Source: Acetobacteraceae bacterium
Lineage (GTDB): Bacteria; Pseudomonadota; Alphaproteobacteria; Acetobacterales; Acetobacteraceae
Length of the DNA: 64,000 nt
Direction of reading: 5' to 3'
NCBI GenBank assembly: GCA_027451405.1
Contig: DAIDJM010000031.1
Span: forward strand, 1 to 64,000
The notes below the pieces were generated by a model. It saw only the letters and a list, made by a program, of their open reading frames with translations, made no database searches and was not told the DNA's origin. A program made the translations under genes and the position numbers. This document shows positions 51,653 to 60,985 of this stretch, in pieces; position 1 is the first letter of the stretch; each line of letters opens with the position of its first letter.

Positions 51653-51878
51653 CACGGTCGGCGCGGACAATGCTGGCAGCCTCGCGCGGCGTGTGAAGCC
51701 CAAGGCGGCGAACCTCGGCCAGGATTTCAGCCGGGGTCGCGGGGCGGTCCTCACGGACAGCCGCCTCTATGATCGCCATCAACTCGCCTTGCAGTGACCG
51801 GTGATGCCGCTCAGCACGCTCTCGCAAACGCTGGACGACATCGTCGGGTGCGTTCTTTATAGAGAGATTGATGGGCAT
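51642..51878 (-). CDS. vapB: ribbon-helix-helix antitoxin (VapB/FitA-like)
   Basis: A 78-aa protein whose first 45 residues (MPINLSIKNAPDDVVQRL then GELMAIIEAAV) form an Arc-type ribbon-helix-helix DNA-binding domain. The acidic/basic C-terminal tail would wrap around VapC. It should repress its own promoter in the 51,879-52,238 gap and thereby possibly the whole downstream operon. The start is ATG 51876-51878; the longer frame upstream has no support. Confidence 0.85.
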   Translation of the reverse strand: MPINLSIKNAPDDVVQRLRERAERHHRSLQGELMAIIEAAVREDRPATPAEILAEVRRLGLHTPREAASIVRADRDAR

Positions 51879-52238
51879 GGTTTCAAATCGCCTCCAGGAC
51901 GGATGCCTTCTAGCAGAACCACGGATGCACAACTACACGCAAATCAGGGCGGCCTTTCCCGCAAGGCCGGTCGGTTTCGGACCCCGGCTTACATCCCGCG
52001 CGATCGAGCGGCTGCTCGGCAAAAATAGCCTGTTTCCGACCGGCAGCGCTTCGGATTGCTGGTAGCTGGTTGGCTACGTCAAAGCGGCTTGGGTCGGTGG
52101 GGGGCCACCGAGCAGCAGGATCGGTGATACAGCCCAGTGCTTGCCCTCTCACCGTTTCCGACTACCTCCAAGGTTCGGCTGGCCTGCTTGTGGCTGGCGC
52201 CAAGCGGTCGGATTACTGGCACTAGGAGCGCGCCAGCG
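51879..52238. promoter_or_regulatory. divergent intergenic region between the vapB-led operon and lysR
   Basis: About 360 bases with no supported gene, between two outward-facing starts. It must hold the promoter of the minus-strand vapBC/defence operon and that of the LysR-type gene. I cannot point to a certain -10/-35 or to an operator. Confidence 0.5.
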
Positions 52239-53126
52239 ATGGAGATCAGGGACCTCAAATATCTCGCGGCGGCCGCGAGCGCAGGTAATTTCGGCCGCGC
52301 CGCAAAGTCCCTCGGCGTGGAAACGTCGACGATCAGCCGCCACATCGCCCGCCTCGAAGACGAGCTGGGCCTGGCGCTGTTCGAGCGGGCGAAGACCGGT
52401 GTTCATCTCACCGCGGGCGGACAGGCGCTGATGGGGAACGTGAACCGGGCGCTGGCCGAATTCGACGCAGTGGTCCGTTCGGCGGGCCAGACGGGATCAG
52501 GGCATGTCGGTCAGATCCGGCTCGGCGTCCGGCTACCGCCAGTAGGCGAGCCACTCTTCAGCCTTCTGGCCGGCTGGCGCGCGCGGCATCCGAATGTCGC
52601 CCTCACGATCTCGGAGCTGAATGAGCCAGCCATGGCCACGGCCCTGGAGCAACGCCGCTTGGACGTCGGCCTCATCACCAGCTTCACGCCCGCCGGCTCC
52701 GCCACCAGCATGCCGCTTTACGTCGAACGCCTCACGGCGGCGTTGCCCCATGACCACGCCCTGGCGGCGCGCGAGTCCGTTGATTGGGCCGATCTGCGGG
52801 ACGAGAGCATCCTGATACAGGAATGGGACGACAGTCAGGCGACGCGGGAACTCTACGCATCGCTGCTGGGCCAGAGCGTCCGATTCTCGGCTCACCCAGC
52901 GAGCAAACAGAGTGTCTTCGGGCTAGTCGCCGCCGGATTCGGCGTCACGCTGGCCACGGCGAGCCAGGCTGCGGTCACCGTGCCAGGTGTGGTCTTCCGG
53001 CCGATCGCCGAGACCAATGCGTGTTTGCAGATCGAGCTGGTCTGGCGCCCTGAGTTGGAGGACGCGGCCGTCGGCCGTTTTGTCGCCTACCTGCGCGACG
53101 AGACCCGTTCACGGCGCCTTGTCTGA
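52239..53126 (+). CDS. LysR-family transcriptional regulator
   Basis: A 295-aa regulator with the N-terminal LysR helix-turn-helix (LKYLAAAASAGNFGRAAKSLGVETSTISRHIARLEDELGLALFER within residues 5-50) and a two-lobe effector domain from about residue 92 (GQIRLGVRL). ATG 52239 follows TAGGAGCG. A LysR gene beside the trbI end is a recurring feature of Tn4371-type conjugative elements, so it may control transfer genes or cargo. Its 3' end overlaps the DUF2274 gene on the other strand by 18 bases. Confidence 0.9.
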   Translation: MEIRDLKYLAAAASAGNFGRAAKSLGVETSTISRHIARLEDELGLALFERAKTGVHLTAGGQALMGNVNRALAEFDAVVRSAGQTGSGHVGQIRLGVRLPPVGEPLFSLLAGWRARHPNVALTISELNEPAMATALEQRRLDVGLITSFTPAGSATSMPLYVERLTAALPHDHALAARESVDWADLRDESILIQEWDDSQATRELYASLLGQSVRFSAHPASKQSVFGLVAAGFGVTLATASQAAVTVPGVVFRPIAETNACLQIELVWRPELEDAAVGRFVAYLRDETRSRRLV

Positions 53127-53348
53127 CGCCGGCGCGGGCCGCCGGAGTTTTGCAAAGGCGCGATCCGTTGCCATGAACCGGGCGATCATCGGTGCGATCA
53201 GCTTCGCCGGTTCAGGTGCGCCCTGTCCGGTCTCACGCGCCAGCACCTGGCCGTAGGCGACGAGATCGCGATGAATGGCGGCGGGCAGTTCGACCGTTAA
53301 CTTGACCGGCTTGTCGTCGTCGATCGAGCCGAGCTTCAACTTGGCCAT
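53109..53348 (-). CDS. DUF2274 protein, end of trb operon
   Basis: A 79-aa protein beginning MAKLKLGSIDDDKPVKLTVELPA, which is the DUF2274 pattern. The family nearly always follows trbI in conjugative transfer operons of proteobacterial ICEs. The role is unknown. The short strand (VKLTVELP) and two helices resemble a ribbon-helix-helix fold, so DNA binding is possible. It lies 9 bases after trbI. Confidence 0.85.
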   Translation of the reverse strand: MAKLKLGSIDDDKPVKLTVELPAAIHRDLVAYGQVLARETGQGAPEPAKLIAPMIARFMATDRAFAKLRRPAPASDKAP

Positions 53349-53357
53349 GGTCAGTCC

Positions 53358-54542
53358 TCAGCTCTGATAGGGTTCGAGAACGAGGTCGTGGGTTACCAAC
53401 ACCCGCACCGGAAAGCCCGGCCGGATGGTGATGGTCGGTTGCACGTTCAGTGATCGGCCGACCACCTGCTCGCCAACCTGGCTGAAGCTCTGCGAGGCGC
53501 CTTGGCGGATCGCCTGAACGAGGGAGTTTTCGGTGTCGCTGGTGCCGGCCTCGGAGCCGACGCTGAGCAGGGTCGAGAGGATTGCCGCCTTGAACAGCAT
53601 GCCCCAGTGGTTATCGACCTGGTCCTCCAGGCCGGCATAGCCCTCCGGATCGGCGCCCGGCTGGCGCTCCAGAACGATGGAGCGGCCATTCGGCATGATC
53701 AGACGGTTCCAGACCAGCAGTGCACGGGATTGGCCGAAGGCCACCTGGGCGTCGTATTGGCCGACAAGGCGTGCGCCTTGCGGGATCAACAGAATGCGGC
53801 CGGTCGGGCTGTCATAGACGTTCTCGGTGACCTGCGCGGTGACCTGGCCGGGCAGATCGGAACGCAGCCCGGTCAGCAGCGACGCGGCGATGATCGCGCC
53901 GGCCTGGAGGATATTGGTGCTGGCCGGCGCCTCGACGCGATCCGGGCTGACCGTCCGCCGATCGACGTCGCCGTTCAGGAAGGCCAGCTTGTGGTCCTGA
54001 GAGGTCAGGCCAGGCGCCCCTGCGCCGTTCGGCACGGCGCTGGGCAGTGCCGCGGCCGCGGGAATGACGGCGGCAACGCTCCGACCGGCGTTGGTTGTCG
54101 CGAACAGATGGCTGGTTCGAGCGGCCTCCTGCTCCTGTGCGATGCGCTGCTGCTCAGGGTTCGGCCCTGCAGCAGGCTGGGGCATCCCTGGCGCGGTTGT
54201 GCCGGCATTCACCATGGGCCTGCCGAGATCACCGGGCAACGGCGGCCCCAGCTGTGGTGCGTTGTGCGGCAGGCCTGTGTAGTCGCGTGGCAAGTTGGCC
54301 AGCCCGTCCGGCGTCGTGCGATTGCTGGTGTTGTAGAGTTCTGACCCGCCGGTCTGATGCTGTGGGCGCAGCGCGAAGAACAGCGCGCCGCCGATCCCGA
54401 CGGCGGCAACCGTGCCCAGCCCTAGAAGCACCTTTCGTGAAAGCCTGGTGACCGGCGCGCGGCTCGGGCGAAGGCGCATCTCCAGCGCAGGGCGGTCCCC
54501 TCCGCCCGCATCCCGCGGCCCATCGTTCGCGCCCTCCGTCAT
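53358..54542 (-). CDS. trbI: conjugal transfer protein TrbI (VirB10-like)
   Basis: A 394-aa bitopic protein that spans the envelope in the Type IV secretion channel and bridges the inner-membrane complex to the outer-membrane TrbG ring. It has a cytosolic N-terminus, one membrane helix (LLGLGTVAAVGIGGALFFAL near 40-60), a Pro-rich periplasmic linker, and a C-terminal VirB10 domain with IPQGARLVGQYDAQVAFGQSRALLVWNRL and a terminal RVLVTHDLVLEPY. It overlaps the trbG stop by 4 bases. Confidence 0.93.
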   Translation of the reverse strand: MTEGANDGPRDAGGGDRPALEMRLRPSRAPVTRLSRKVLLGLGTVAAVGIGGALFFALRPQHQTGGSELYNTSNRTTPDGLANLPRDYTGLPHNAPQLGPPLPGDLGRPMVNAGTTAPGMPQPAAGPNPEQQRIAQEQEAARTSHLFATTNAGRSVAAVIPAAAALPSAVPNGAGAPGLTSQDHKLAFLNGDVDRRTVSPDRVEAPASTNILQAGAIIAASLLTGLRSDLPGQVTAQVTENVYDSPTGRILLIPQGARLVGQYDAQVAFGQSRALLVWNRLIMPNGRSIVLERQPGADPEGYAGLEDQVDNHWGMLFKAAILSTLLSVGSEAGTSDTENSLVQAIRQGASQSFSQVGEQVVGRSLNVQPTITIRPGFPVRVLVTHDLVLEPYQS

Positions 54543-55525
54543 GACTGCGGCCTGCCATCGGTGCGAACGATGCGGACCTTCTGCTGATGCTCGCCGCCGA
54601 GCCGCAGCTCGGCCGCCGCAAATAGCCGGTCGACGATCATGTGGTTACCGCGCACGCGGTAGTTCACCAGTTCGGCGCCGCCCTCCGCGCCGATCACCCA
54701 GAGCGGAGGCATCTCGCCCTGGCCGATGCCGGACGGGAATTCGATGAAGACCTGCCGCCCGTCATCGAAGGCGCGCAGCGGCCGCCAGGCCGGATCGTCG
54801 CCTTCAATCCGATACCGGAAATTGAGTGCGCCGATATCGACGCTGGACGCGATCGGCGCCGACTGATCGGCGGCGGCGTTCTGCCGGCGCAGCGCGATCA
54901 GCTGATCCTGCGGATAAGCCCAGGAGACCGAAGCCATATAGATCTTCTCGGCCGAACGCAGTTCCAGGTGATAGGTCCTGCGGTCGGTGTTGATCACCAG
55001 GTTGGTGACGAGATCCGGCCGGGTTGGCTTGACCAGGATATGAACGCGCTTGGTGGCGCCCGATCCGCTCTCCGTATCGCCGATGATCCACCGCACGGTG
55101 TCGCCAGCAGCCACTGGGCCGGTGCCCACAAGCTGTTCGCCGGCTTCGAGCGCGATGTCGGTGATTTCGCCGGGGGCGGCATAGAGCTGGTAGAGCGCGC
55201 CGTCCGAGAACGGATAGACCTGCACAGCATTGATGTAGCCGGCCCGCGTCGGCTGCACGCGGGCCGCGCCATTGGCCTGATCGACGCGGACGCGCGGATC
55301 GGCCGCCTCCGGTGGCGCGGTCCTGCCGCCGCGGATCGGCTTGAGCTGGCCGGGCAGCGGCAGAGGCTGTGGCAACTGGACGATCTCCACCGGCTTCGGC
55401 GGATCGGGCGCCAGCACCGCCTGTTTCGGCGCGTCGTCGTATTTGATTTCCGGTGGCTTCCAGGTGGAGCAGGCGCCGAGCGACGTGCCGGCAAGCAGAA
55501 GGATTGCGAGGGGCGCTGCACGCAT
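54539..55525 (-). CDS. trbG: conjugal transfer protein TrbG (VirB9-like)
   Basis: A 328-aa periplasmic/outer-membrane component of the transfer channel. The leader MRAAPLAILLLAGTSLGAC has a lipobox-like cysteine. The VirB9 region has YPFSDGALYQLYAAPGEITDIALEAGEQL, the TNLVINTDRRTYHLEL strand pair and a C-terminal VNYRVRGNHMIVDRLFAAAELRLG. The start is ATG 55523-55525, overlapping the trbF stop; the frame further upstream is a shadow. It works with TrbI and TrbF. Confidence 0.92.
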   Translation of the reverse strand: MRAAPLAILLLAGTSLGACSTWKPPEIKYDDAPKQAVLAPDPPKPVEIVQLPQPLPLPGQLKPIRGGRTAPPEAADPRVRVDQANGAARVQPTRAGYINAVQVYPFSDGALYQLYAAPGEITDIALEAGEQLVGTGPVAAGDTVRWIIGDTESGSGATKRVHILVKPTRPDLVTNLVINTDRRTYHLELRSAEKIYMASVSWAYPQDQLIALRRQNAAADQSAPIASSVDIGALNFRYRIEGDDPAWRPLRAFDDGRQVFIEFPSGIGQGEMPPLWVIGAEGGAELVNYRVRGNHMIVDRLFAAAELRLGGEHQQKVRIVRTDGRPQS

Positions 55526-56205
55526 CAGCCGAGCTCCTTTGACCAGTTGAGGGCATGGACGTAGACGCCGAGCGGGTTCTTCTTCAGCCGATCGGCGTCG
55601 GTCGGCGGCTGCACCACGATGGTGAGGATGGCGCTCCATCGCTCGGTGGCGGCCAGCGCGTCATCGACGTAGCGCCGTTCGACCCAGGCGACGCGGAAGC
55701 TATCGGCGGAGGCGCGGATGACGCTCGACACCTCGACCGAGATCTGCGACTTGCCCACCTTCGAGAACGGATCGTTGGTGCGGGCATAGTCGTTCAGCGC
55801 CGCCGCGCCCTTGTCGGTGACGTAGCTGTAGGCATCGAGCCAGTTCTGCCGCAGCACCACGGGGTCCGCCGGGATGCTCCGCACCTCCTCGATGAAGCGC
55901 GCGAGATGCCAGGCGATCTGCGGGTCGGTCGGCCGGTAGTCGGCGACGGCGGCCGCCACCACTTGCGCCTGGCCCAGCTTATCCACCTGCACCACCCACG
56001 GGGTGATCGTGCCGCGCACGGACTGCCAGACGAGGCCACCGGCAAGGCCGAAGCTGAGCACGAGCATGCCGAAGAAGGCGAGCCGCCAGTTCTTCGCCTG
56101 GACGCGGGCCGAGCCGATGCGTTCGTCCCAGACCTGGCCGGCGCGCTGATAGGGCGTCTCGGGTTCGGGCGCCTTGCCGTAGCGGACCATCGGCCGTCGA
56201 AACAT
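55525..56205 (-). CDS. trbF: conjugal transfer protein TrbF (VirB8-like)
   Basis: A 226-aa bitopic inner-membrane assembly factor. After a short cytosolic segment (PYQRAGQVWDERIGSARVQAKNW) comes a single membrane helix (LAFFGMLVLSFGLAGGLVW) and the periplasmic VirB8 fold, with WVVQVDKLGQ and SIPADPVVLRQNWLDAYSYVT. It scaffolds TrbG and TrbI. It overlaps trbG at ATGA and follows trbL by 3 bases. Confidence 0.92.
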   Translation of the reverse strand: MFRRPMVRYGKAPEPETPYQRAGQVWDERIGSARVQAKNWRLAFFGMLVLSFGLAGGLVWQSVRGTITPWVVQVDKLGQAQVVAAAVADYRPTDPQIAWHLARFIEEVRSIPADPVVLRQNWLDAYSYVTDKGAAALNDYARTNDPFSKVGKSQISVEVSSVIRASADSFRVAWVERRYVDDALAATERWSAILTIVVQPPTDADRLKKNPLGVYVHALNWSKELG

Positions 56206-56208
56206 AGT

Positions 56209-57471
56209 CTATTCTCCCTGGCTGAGATCGATCGAGGCCCCGCTCACGGGGCGATCGCCGGACCGCACAGCATGGTCGGCGGCGGAGGCGCCACGGCTGA
56301 CGGTCTGATTGCGCTTCATCTGCCGCGCCCAGGCCGGTGGCCCGGATGTCTCCGACGGACTGGCAGGGCCGGCGCCTGTTGAACCCGGCTCTCCCGTCAC
56401 GGCACGGCCGCCAGCGGCGAAGCTCTCGCGCAGGCTCCCGGCGGCCTGGCGCAGCGGACTGACGATGGCAGACGCGCCGGCCTCCGCGACGCCCGACAGG
56501 CCGCCAGCCCGATAGGCGGTGGTGGCGCCTCCCGCGACGGCGGCGCCACCACGTGCGGTCCCGGCAATGGCGCCACTGGCGGCGCCCACACCACCCGCCG
56601 CCAGCGCCACGCCGGCGGCGCCCAGGCCTGCCACGGCGAGGCCGGTTCCGACAGCTGCACCGGCGCCAAGCTGCGGGCCGCCGGCGATGAGTCCGTTGGC
56701 GATGCCGGGTCCGAAGATCGACAGGACCAGCAACGCCAGCGCCGCGAGAATGAGTGTCAGCGCGTCGCTGATGGTGGGCGGATTGTTGAAGCCGCTGGTG
56801 AACTGGCCGAAGATCGTCGAGCCGATGCCGACGATCACGGCGAGGACGAGAACCTTCACGCCGGACGAGACGACGTTGCCGAGCACTTTCTCGGCGAGGA
56901 AGGCGGTGCGGCCGAACAGGCCGAACGGCACCAGCACGAAGCCGGCCAGGGTGGTGAGCTTGAACTCGATCAGGCTGACGAAGAGCTGGATCGCCATGAT
57001 GAAGAAGCTGATGACGACGATCAGCCAGGCGATCAGCAGGATGGCGATCTGGATGAAATTGTCGAAGAAGCTGACGAAGCCCATCAGGCCGGAGATGGAA
57101 GCAAGAATGGGCTGACCAGCATCGATGCCAACCTGCGCCAGACGGCCCGGCTGAAGGAGTTGCGCCTGGCTCAGTGTCCCGCCGCCGGCTTCGATGCCGA
57201 GGCCGGCGAAGGAGTTGTAGATGATCTGCGCGAGGTTGTTGAAGTTGCCGATGATGAAGGCGAAGACGCCGATATAGAGGGTCTTCTTGATCAGGCGGGC
57301 GAGTACATCCTCGTCGGGTGCCATGGCCCAGAAGAGGCCGGCCAGTGTGATGTCGATGGCGATGAGCACGCCGGCGAGCCAGCGGACATCTCCCTGCACG
57401 AGCCCGAAGCCGGAATCGATGTACTGGGTGAAGATGCCCAGGAAACGGTCGATGATTCCGGTGCCGCCCAT
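56209..57471 (-). CDS. trbL: conjugal transfer protein TrbL (VirB6-like)
   Basis: A 420-aa polytopic inner-membrane channel protein. About six helices lie in the first 260 residues (for example LLIAWLIVVISFFIMAIQLF), followed by an Ala/Gly-rich cytoplasmic tail with low-complexity repeats typical of TrbL. It carries the family loop TLAGFVLVPFGLFGRTAFLAEKVLG. It lies 3 bases after the trbK-like gene. Confidence 0.9.
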   Translation of the reverse strand: MGGTGIIDRFLGIFTQYIDSGFGLVQGDVRWLAGVLIAIDITLAGLFWAMAPDEDVLARLIKKTLYIGVFAFIIGNFNNLAQIIYNSFAGLGIEAGGGTLSQAQLLQPGRLAQVGIDAGQPILASISGLMGFVSFFDNFIQIAILLIAWLIVVISFFIMAIQLFVSLIEFKLTTLAGFVLVPFGLFGRTAFLAEKVLGNVVSSGVKVLVLAVIVGIGSTIFGQFTSGFNNPPTISDALTLILAALALLVLSIFGPGIANGLIAGGPQLGAGAAVGTGLAVAGLGAAGVALAAGGVGAASGAIAGTARGGAAVAGGATTAYRAGGLSGVAEAGASAIVSPLRQAAGSLRESFAAGGRAVTGEPGSTGAGPASPSETSGPPAWARQMKRNQTVSRGASAADHAVRSGDRPVSGASIDLSQGE

Positions 57472-57474
57472 GGC

Positions 57475-57804
57475 TCATTGGCCCTCGGGTTTGGGCGCAA
57501 CATGCGGATCTGCCCGTGGCGCGGACGCAGCGGATGGCGCCGGACGATAGGTGAAGAAGCGACGCCGGTTCTCGGCCCAGGCGGCCTCGCAAGAACCGTC
57601 ATCCTTCGCGGCCATGCCGATCGTCCGGCAGCGCGCCAGCTCGCGGGCGAGCGGATCGCTCTGGATCGAAGACGGGCTCAGGGGGATGGTCTTGCGCGCG
57701 TCGTCGTGCCGGAACTGGATGGCGGTCGCCACGATTGCCGCGGCGACCAGAACGAACCCGGCGGCGCGGCCGATGGTGGTGATCTTGAACCAAGGGCAGC
57801 GCAT
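57475..57804 (-). CDS. TrbK-type putative entry-exclusion protein
   Basis: A 109-aa protein with one N-terminal membrane helix (AAGFVLVAAAIVATAIQF), two cysteines in the periplasmic part (ELARCRTIGMAAKDDGSCEAAWAENRRRFF) and a Pro-rich tail. This is the alternative TrbK family found between trbJ and trbL in ICE-type trb operons. It is proposed to stop transfer into cells that already carry the element. It shares one base with the trbJ stop. Confidence 0.85.
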   Translation of the reverse strand: MRCPWFKITTIGRAAGFVLVAAAIVATAIQFRHDDARKTIPLSPSSIQSDPLARELARCRTIGMAAKDDGSCEAAWAENRRRFFTYRPAPSAASAPRADPHVAPKPEGQ

Positions 57805-58547
57805 CAGTGGAACATCTGCGCGGCGCCGGGCTGGTAGCCTGGGCCGTAATTGAGGAAGTTGGAAAGCTGCTGCCGCGCCTGGACCTGGCTCTCGACGTTA
57901 CGGGCGCCTTCCAGGCTCTGGGCGCGTCCATTCGCCGCCATGACGGCGGTGAGGTCCGCGAGTTGCTGGGTCTGGAGTGCCGCGAGCTGGTTGCCGGATT
58001 GGGCGGCCTGCAGCGCCCCGGTGGCACTTTGGCTGGAGGAGATCAGCGCCCCGATCTGGGTGCGGGTGCTGTCGAGATTCTGCACCACGCCGGCCTGCAC
58101 GCGCATGGCGTCCTGGAAGCCGGCGAGCGAGTTCTGCCACCGCGTCTGGGCATCCGCGATGAGCTGTTGGGAGGAGGTCGCGTTCGAATAGGCCTGCGGA
58201 TAGGTCCGCGTGAACGCTTGATCGATCGCCGTCACGGAATAGGCGATCTGCTGCGCCTGCCCGAGAAGCAGCTGCGTCTGGCTCACCGATTGCTGAAGCT
58301 GTGCCAATGCGGAGTACGGCAGGCTCGCCAGGTTCCGGGACTGGTTGATCAGCATGGTGGCCTGGTTTTCCAGGCCCTGGATCTCGTTGTTGACCTGCTG
58401 CAGCGCGCGCGCCGCCGTCAGCGCATTCTGCACGTAGTTGGTGGGATCGAAGACGATCCATTGGGCATGGGCGGACACGCTCATGGCGCCCAGCGTCAGG
58501 GCAGCGGCGGCGGCCGTCAGCACCGCACGAAGACGATGGTGGATCAT
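57804..58547 (-). CDS. trbJ: conjugal transfer protein TrbJ (VirB5-like)
   Basis: A 247-aa periplasmic protein with a cleavable signal (LTAAAAALTLGAMSVSAHA-Q), then QWIVFDPTNYVQNALTAARALQQVNNEIQGLENQA, the TrbJ start motif. Long amphipathic helices follow. It is a minor pilus component or adhesin of the transfer apparatus. The start overlaps the trbE stop as ATGA. Confidence 0.92.
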   Translation of the reverse strand: MIHHRLRAVLTAAAAALTLGAMSVSAHAQWIVFDPTNYVQNALTAARALQQVNNEIQGLENQATMLINQSRNLASLPYSALAQLQQSVSQTQLLLGQAQQIAYSVTAIDQAFTRTYPQAYSNATSSQQLIADAQTRWQNSLAGFQDAMRVQAGVVQNLDSTRTQIGALISSSQSATGALQAAQSGNQLAALQTQQLADLTAVMAANGRAQSLEGARNVESQVQARQQLSNFLNYGPGYQPGAAQMFH

Positions 58548-60976
58548 GAGGAGCCCTCCTGGCTTGGATCAAGCAAGTCCGCCGCCCAGTCGAGCCCCTT
58601 GCGGCGCAACCAGGCCGCGGCGAAGCCGTCGCGGCCATGCGCGGCGACGATCTCATCGATGGCGGTTTGATCGGTCTTCGACGATGCGGCGGTAAAGGCG
58701 AGCGCGACTTCGGAGAGGCCGAGCTCGAACAGCCGGTTGCCGCGGCGCGACTGGCAGTAATAGTCGCGCTTCGGCGTGGCCCGGCTCACAATCTCGATCT
58801 GGCGGTCATTGAGACCGAAGCGCCGGTAGATGGCCGCGATCTGCGGCTCCAGCGCGCGCTCATTTGGCAGGAACACGCGGGTCGGGCAGCTTTCGATGAT
58901 CGCGGGCGCGATGGCGCTGCCGTCGATGTCGGCGAGCGACTGGGTGGCGAAGATGACCGAGGCGTTCTTCTTCCGCAGCGTCTTCAGCCATTCGCGGAGC
59001 TGGCCGGCGAAGCCGCGATCGTCGAGGGCGAGCCAGCCCTCGTCGATGATGAGCAGCGTGGGGCGCCCATCGAACCGGTCCTCGATACGATGGAAGAGAT
59101 AGGAAAGCACCGCAGGCGCGGCGCCGGCGCCAATCAGCCCCTCGGTCTCGAAGGCCTGGACCTCGGCTTCGCCCAGGCGCTCTGTCTCCGCATCGAGGAG
59201 CCGCCCCCAAGGGCCGCCGACGGTATAGGGCTGCAAGGCCTGCTTGAGCGCATTCGACTGCAATAGAACCGACAAGCCGGTGATCGTCCGTTCGGTAATC
59301 GGGGCCGAGGCGAGCGAGGTCAGTGCCGACCATAGATGCTCCTTCAGGTCCGGGGTGATGGTCACGGCCTCACGGGCGAGCCGCGTCGCCACCCATTCGG
59401 CCGCCCAGGCGCGTTCGCCGGCATCGTCGATCCGCGCGAGGGGCTGCAAGGCCACAGGCTCGGCAATGCCGTCGGCCAGCGCGCCGCCGAGATCGTGCCA
59501 GTCCCCGCCCATGGCGAGCGCGGCGGCGCGGATCGAACCCCCGAAATCGAAGGCGAAGATTTGCGCGCCCGCGTAGCGGCGGCACTGCAGCGCCATCAGC
59601 GCCAGCAGCACGGACTTGCCGGCGCCGGTTGGCCCCACGATCAGCGTATGGCCGACATCGCCGACATGAAGCGAAAACCGGAACGGCGTCGAGCCCTCCG
59701 TCCGCGCGAAGAACAGCGGCGGCGCCTGGAAGTGCTCATCCCGTTCCGGCCCGGCCCAGACCGCCGAGAACGGCATCATGTGCGCCAGGTTGAGGGTCGA
59801 GATCGGCGGCTGGCGAACATTGGCGTAGACGTGGCCCGGCAGGCTCCCCATCCACGCCTCGATCGCGTTGACGCTCTCGCGCATGCAGGTGAAGTCGCGG
59901 CCCTGGATGGTCTTCTCGACCAGACGCAGCCGGTCTTCCGCGATGCGGGGATCGTCATCCCAGACTGTGATGGTCGCGGTGACATAGGCCTGGCCGACGA
60001 GATCGGAACCGAGCTCCTGAAGCGCCATATCGGCGTCGAGCGCCTTGTTGGCGGCGTCGCTGTCCATCAGGACCGACGCCTCGTTGGTCATCACCTCCTT
60101 GAGGATCGCCATGATCGATTTTCGCTTGGCAAACCATTGGCGGCGGATACGGCCGAGCACCTTCGCCGCGTCGGTCTTGTCGAGGCAGATGGCGCGCGTC
60201 GACCAGCGATAGGGGAAGGCCAGCCGGTTGAGGTCGTCGAGCAGCCCCGGCCAGGTCTGCGACGGAAATCCCATGATGGTGAGCGTGCGCAGATGCGCGT
60301 TGCCGAGCCTTGGTTCGAGGCCACCCGAAAAATCCTCATCGACCAGGATGGCGTCGAGATGCATCGGCGTCTCGGGCACGCGCACGCGCTGGCGGCGGGT
60401 CGAGACGCAGGAATGCAAATAGGTCAGCGTCTCTGGATCATCGAGCCAGGAGGATTCGGGCATGAAGCCCTCGATCAGCGCCAGAACGCGATCGGTGCGG
60501 TCGATGAATCCGGCCAGTGCCAAGCGCCAGTCGGCGCCTTTATGGGCACGGTTCTCATAGAGCCACGCTTCGGCCCGCGCGGCATCGTCAACCGGCGGCA
60601 GCCAGAGCAGCGTCAGAAAATATCGGCTCTCGAAATGGGAGCCTTCCTGCTCGAACTGCGCCCGGCGTTCGGCGTCGACGAGACTGGAAATGGTGTCGGG
60701 GAAATCGCCCCTTGGGTAGCGGTTCGCCGGCTGGCGCTGTGCCTCGATGAAGATTGCCCAGCCGGAGCCCAAGCGTCGCAGCGCGTTGTTGAGCCGGCCG
60801 GTGATCGCCACGAGTTCGGCCGGCGTCGCCGAATCCAGATCCGGTCCTCGAAACCGCGCGGTACGCTGGAACGAGCCGTCCTTGTTGAGGATAATTCCCG
60901 TTTCGACCAGCGCCGCCCAGGGCAAGAAATCGGCGAGGCTCTGGGAACGGTGGCGATACTCGGCGAGGTTCATCAT
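58544..60976 (-). CDS. trbE: conjugal transfer ATPase TrbE (VirB4-like)
   Basis: An 810-aa ATPase that energises assembly of the transfer channel and pilus on the cytosolic face of the inner membrane. The CagE/TrbE/VirB N-terminal domain starts LAEYRHRSQSLADFLPWAALVE. Walker A is VGPTGAGKSVLL in mid-protein, Walker B is TLLIIDEGWLAL and a Q-rich FATQSLADI segment follows. The length is normal. It lies 9 bases after trbD. Either of the two first Met codons could be used. Confidence 0.94.
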   Translation of the reverse strand: MMNLAEYRHRSQSLADFLPWAALVETGIILNKDGSFQRTARFRGPDLDSATPAELVAITGRLNNALRRLGSGWAIFIEAQRQPANRYPRGDFPDTISSLVDAERRAQFEQEGSHFESRYFLTLLWLPPVDDAARAEAWLYENRAHKGADWRLALAGFIDRTDRVLALIEGFMPESSWLDDPETLTYLHSCVSTRRQRVRVPETPMHLDAILVDEDFSGGLEPRLGNAHLRTLTIMGFPSQTWPGLLDDLNRLAFPYRWSTRAICLDKTDAAKVLGRIRRQWFAKRKSIMAILKEVMTNEASVLMDSDAANKALDADMALQELGSDLVGQAYVTATITVWDDDPRIAEDRLRLVEKTIQGRDFTCMRESVNAIEAWMGSLPGHVYANVRQPPISTLNLAHMMPFSAVWAGPERDEHFQAPPLFFARTEGSTPFRFSLHVGDVGHTLIVGPTGAGKSVLLALMALQCRRYAGAQIFAFDFGGSIRAAALAMGGDWHDLGGALADGIAEPVALQPLARIDDAGERAWAAEWVATRLAREAVTITPDLKEHLWSALTSLASAPITERTITGLSVLLQSNALKQALQPYTVGGPWGRLLDAETERLGEAEVQAFETEGLIGAGAAPAVLSYLFHRIEDRFDGRPTLLIIDEGWLALDDRGFAGQLREWLKTLRKKNASVIFATQSLADIDGSAIAPAIIESCPTRVFLPNERALEPQIAAIYRRFGLNDRQIEIVSRATPKRDYYCQSRRGNRLFELGLSEVALAFTAASSKTDQTAIDEIVAAHGRDGFAAAWLRRKGLDWAADLLDPSQEGSS

Positions 60977-60985
60977 TGCGGCGCC

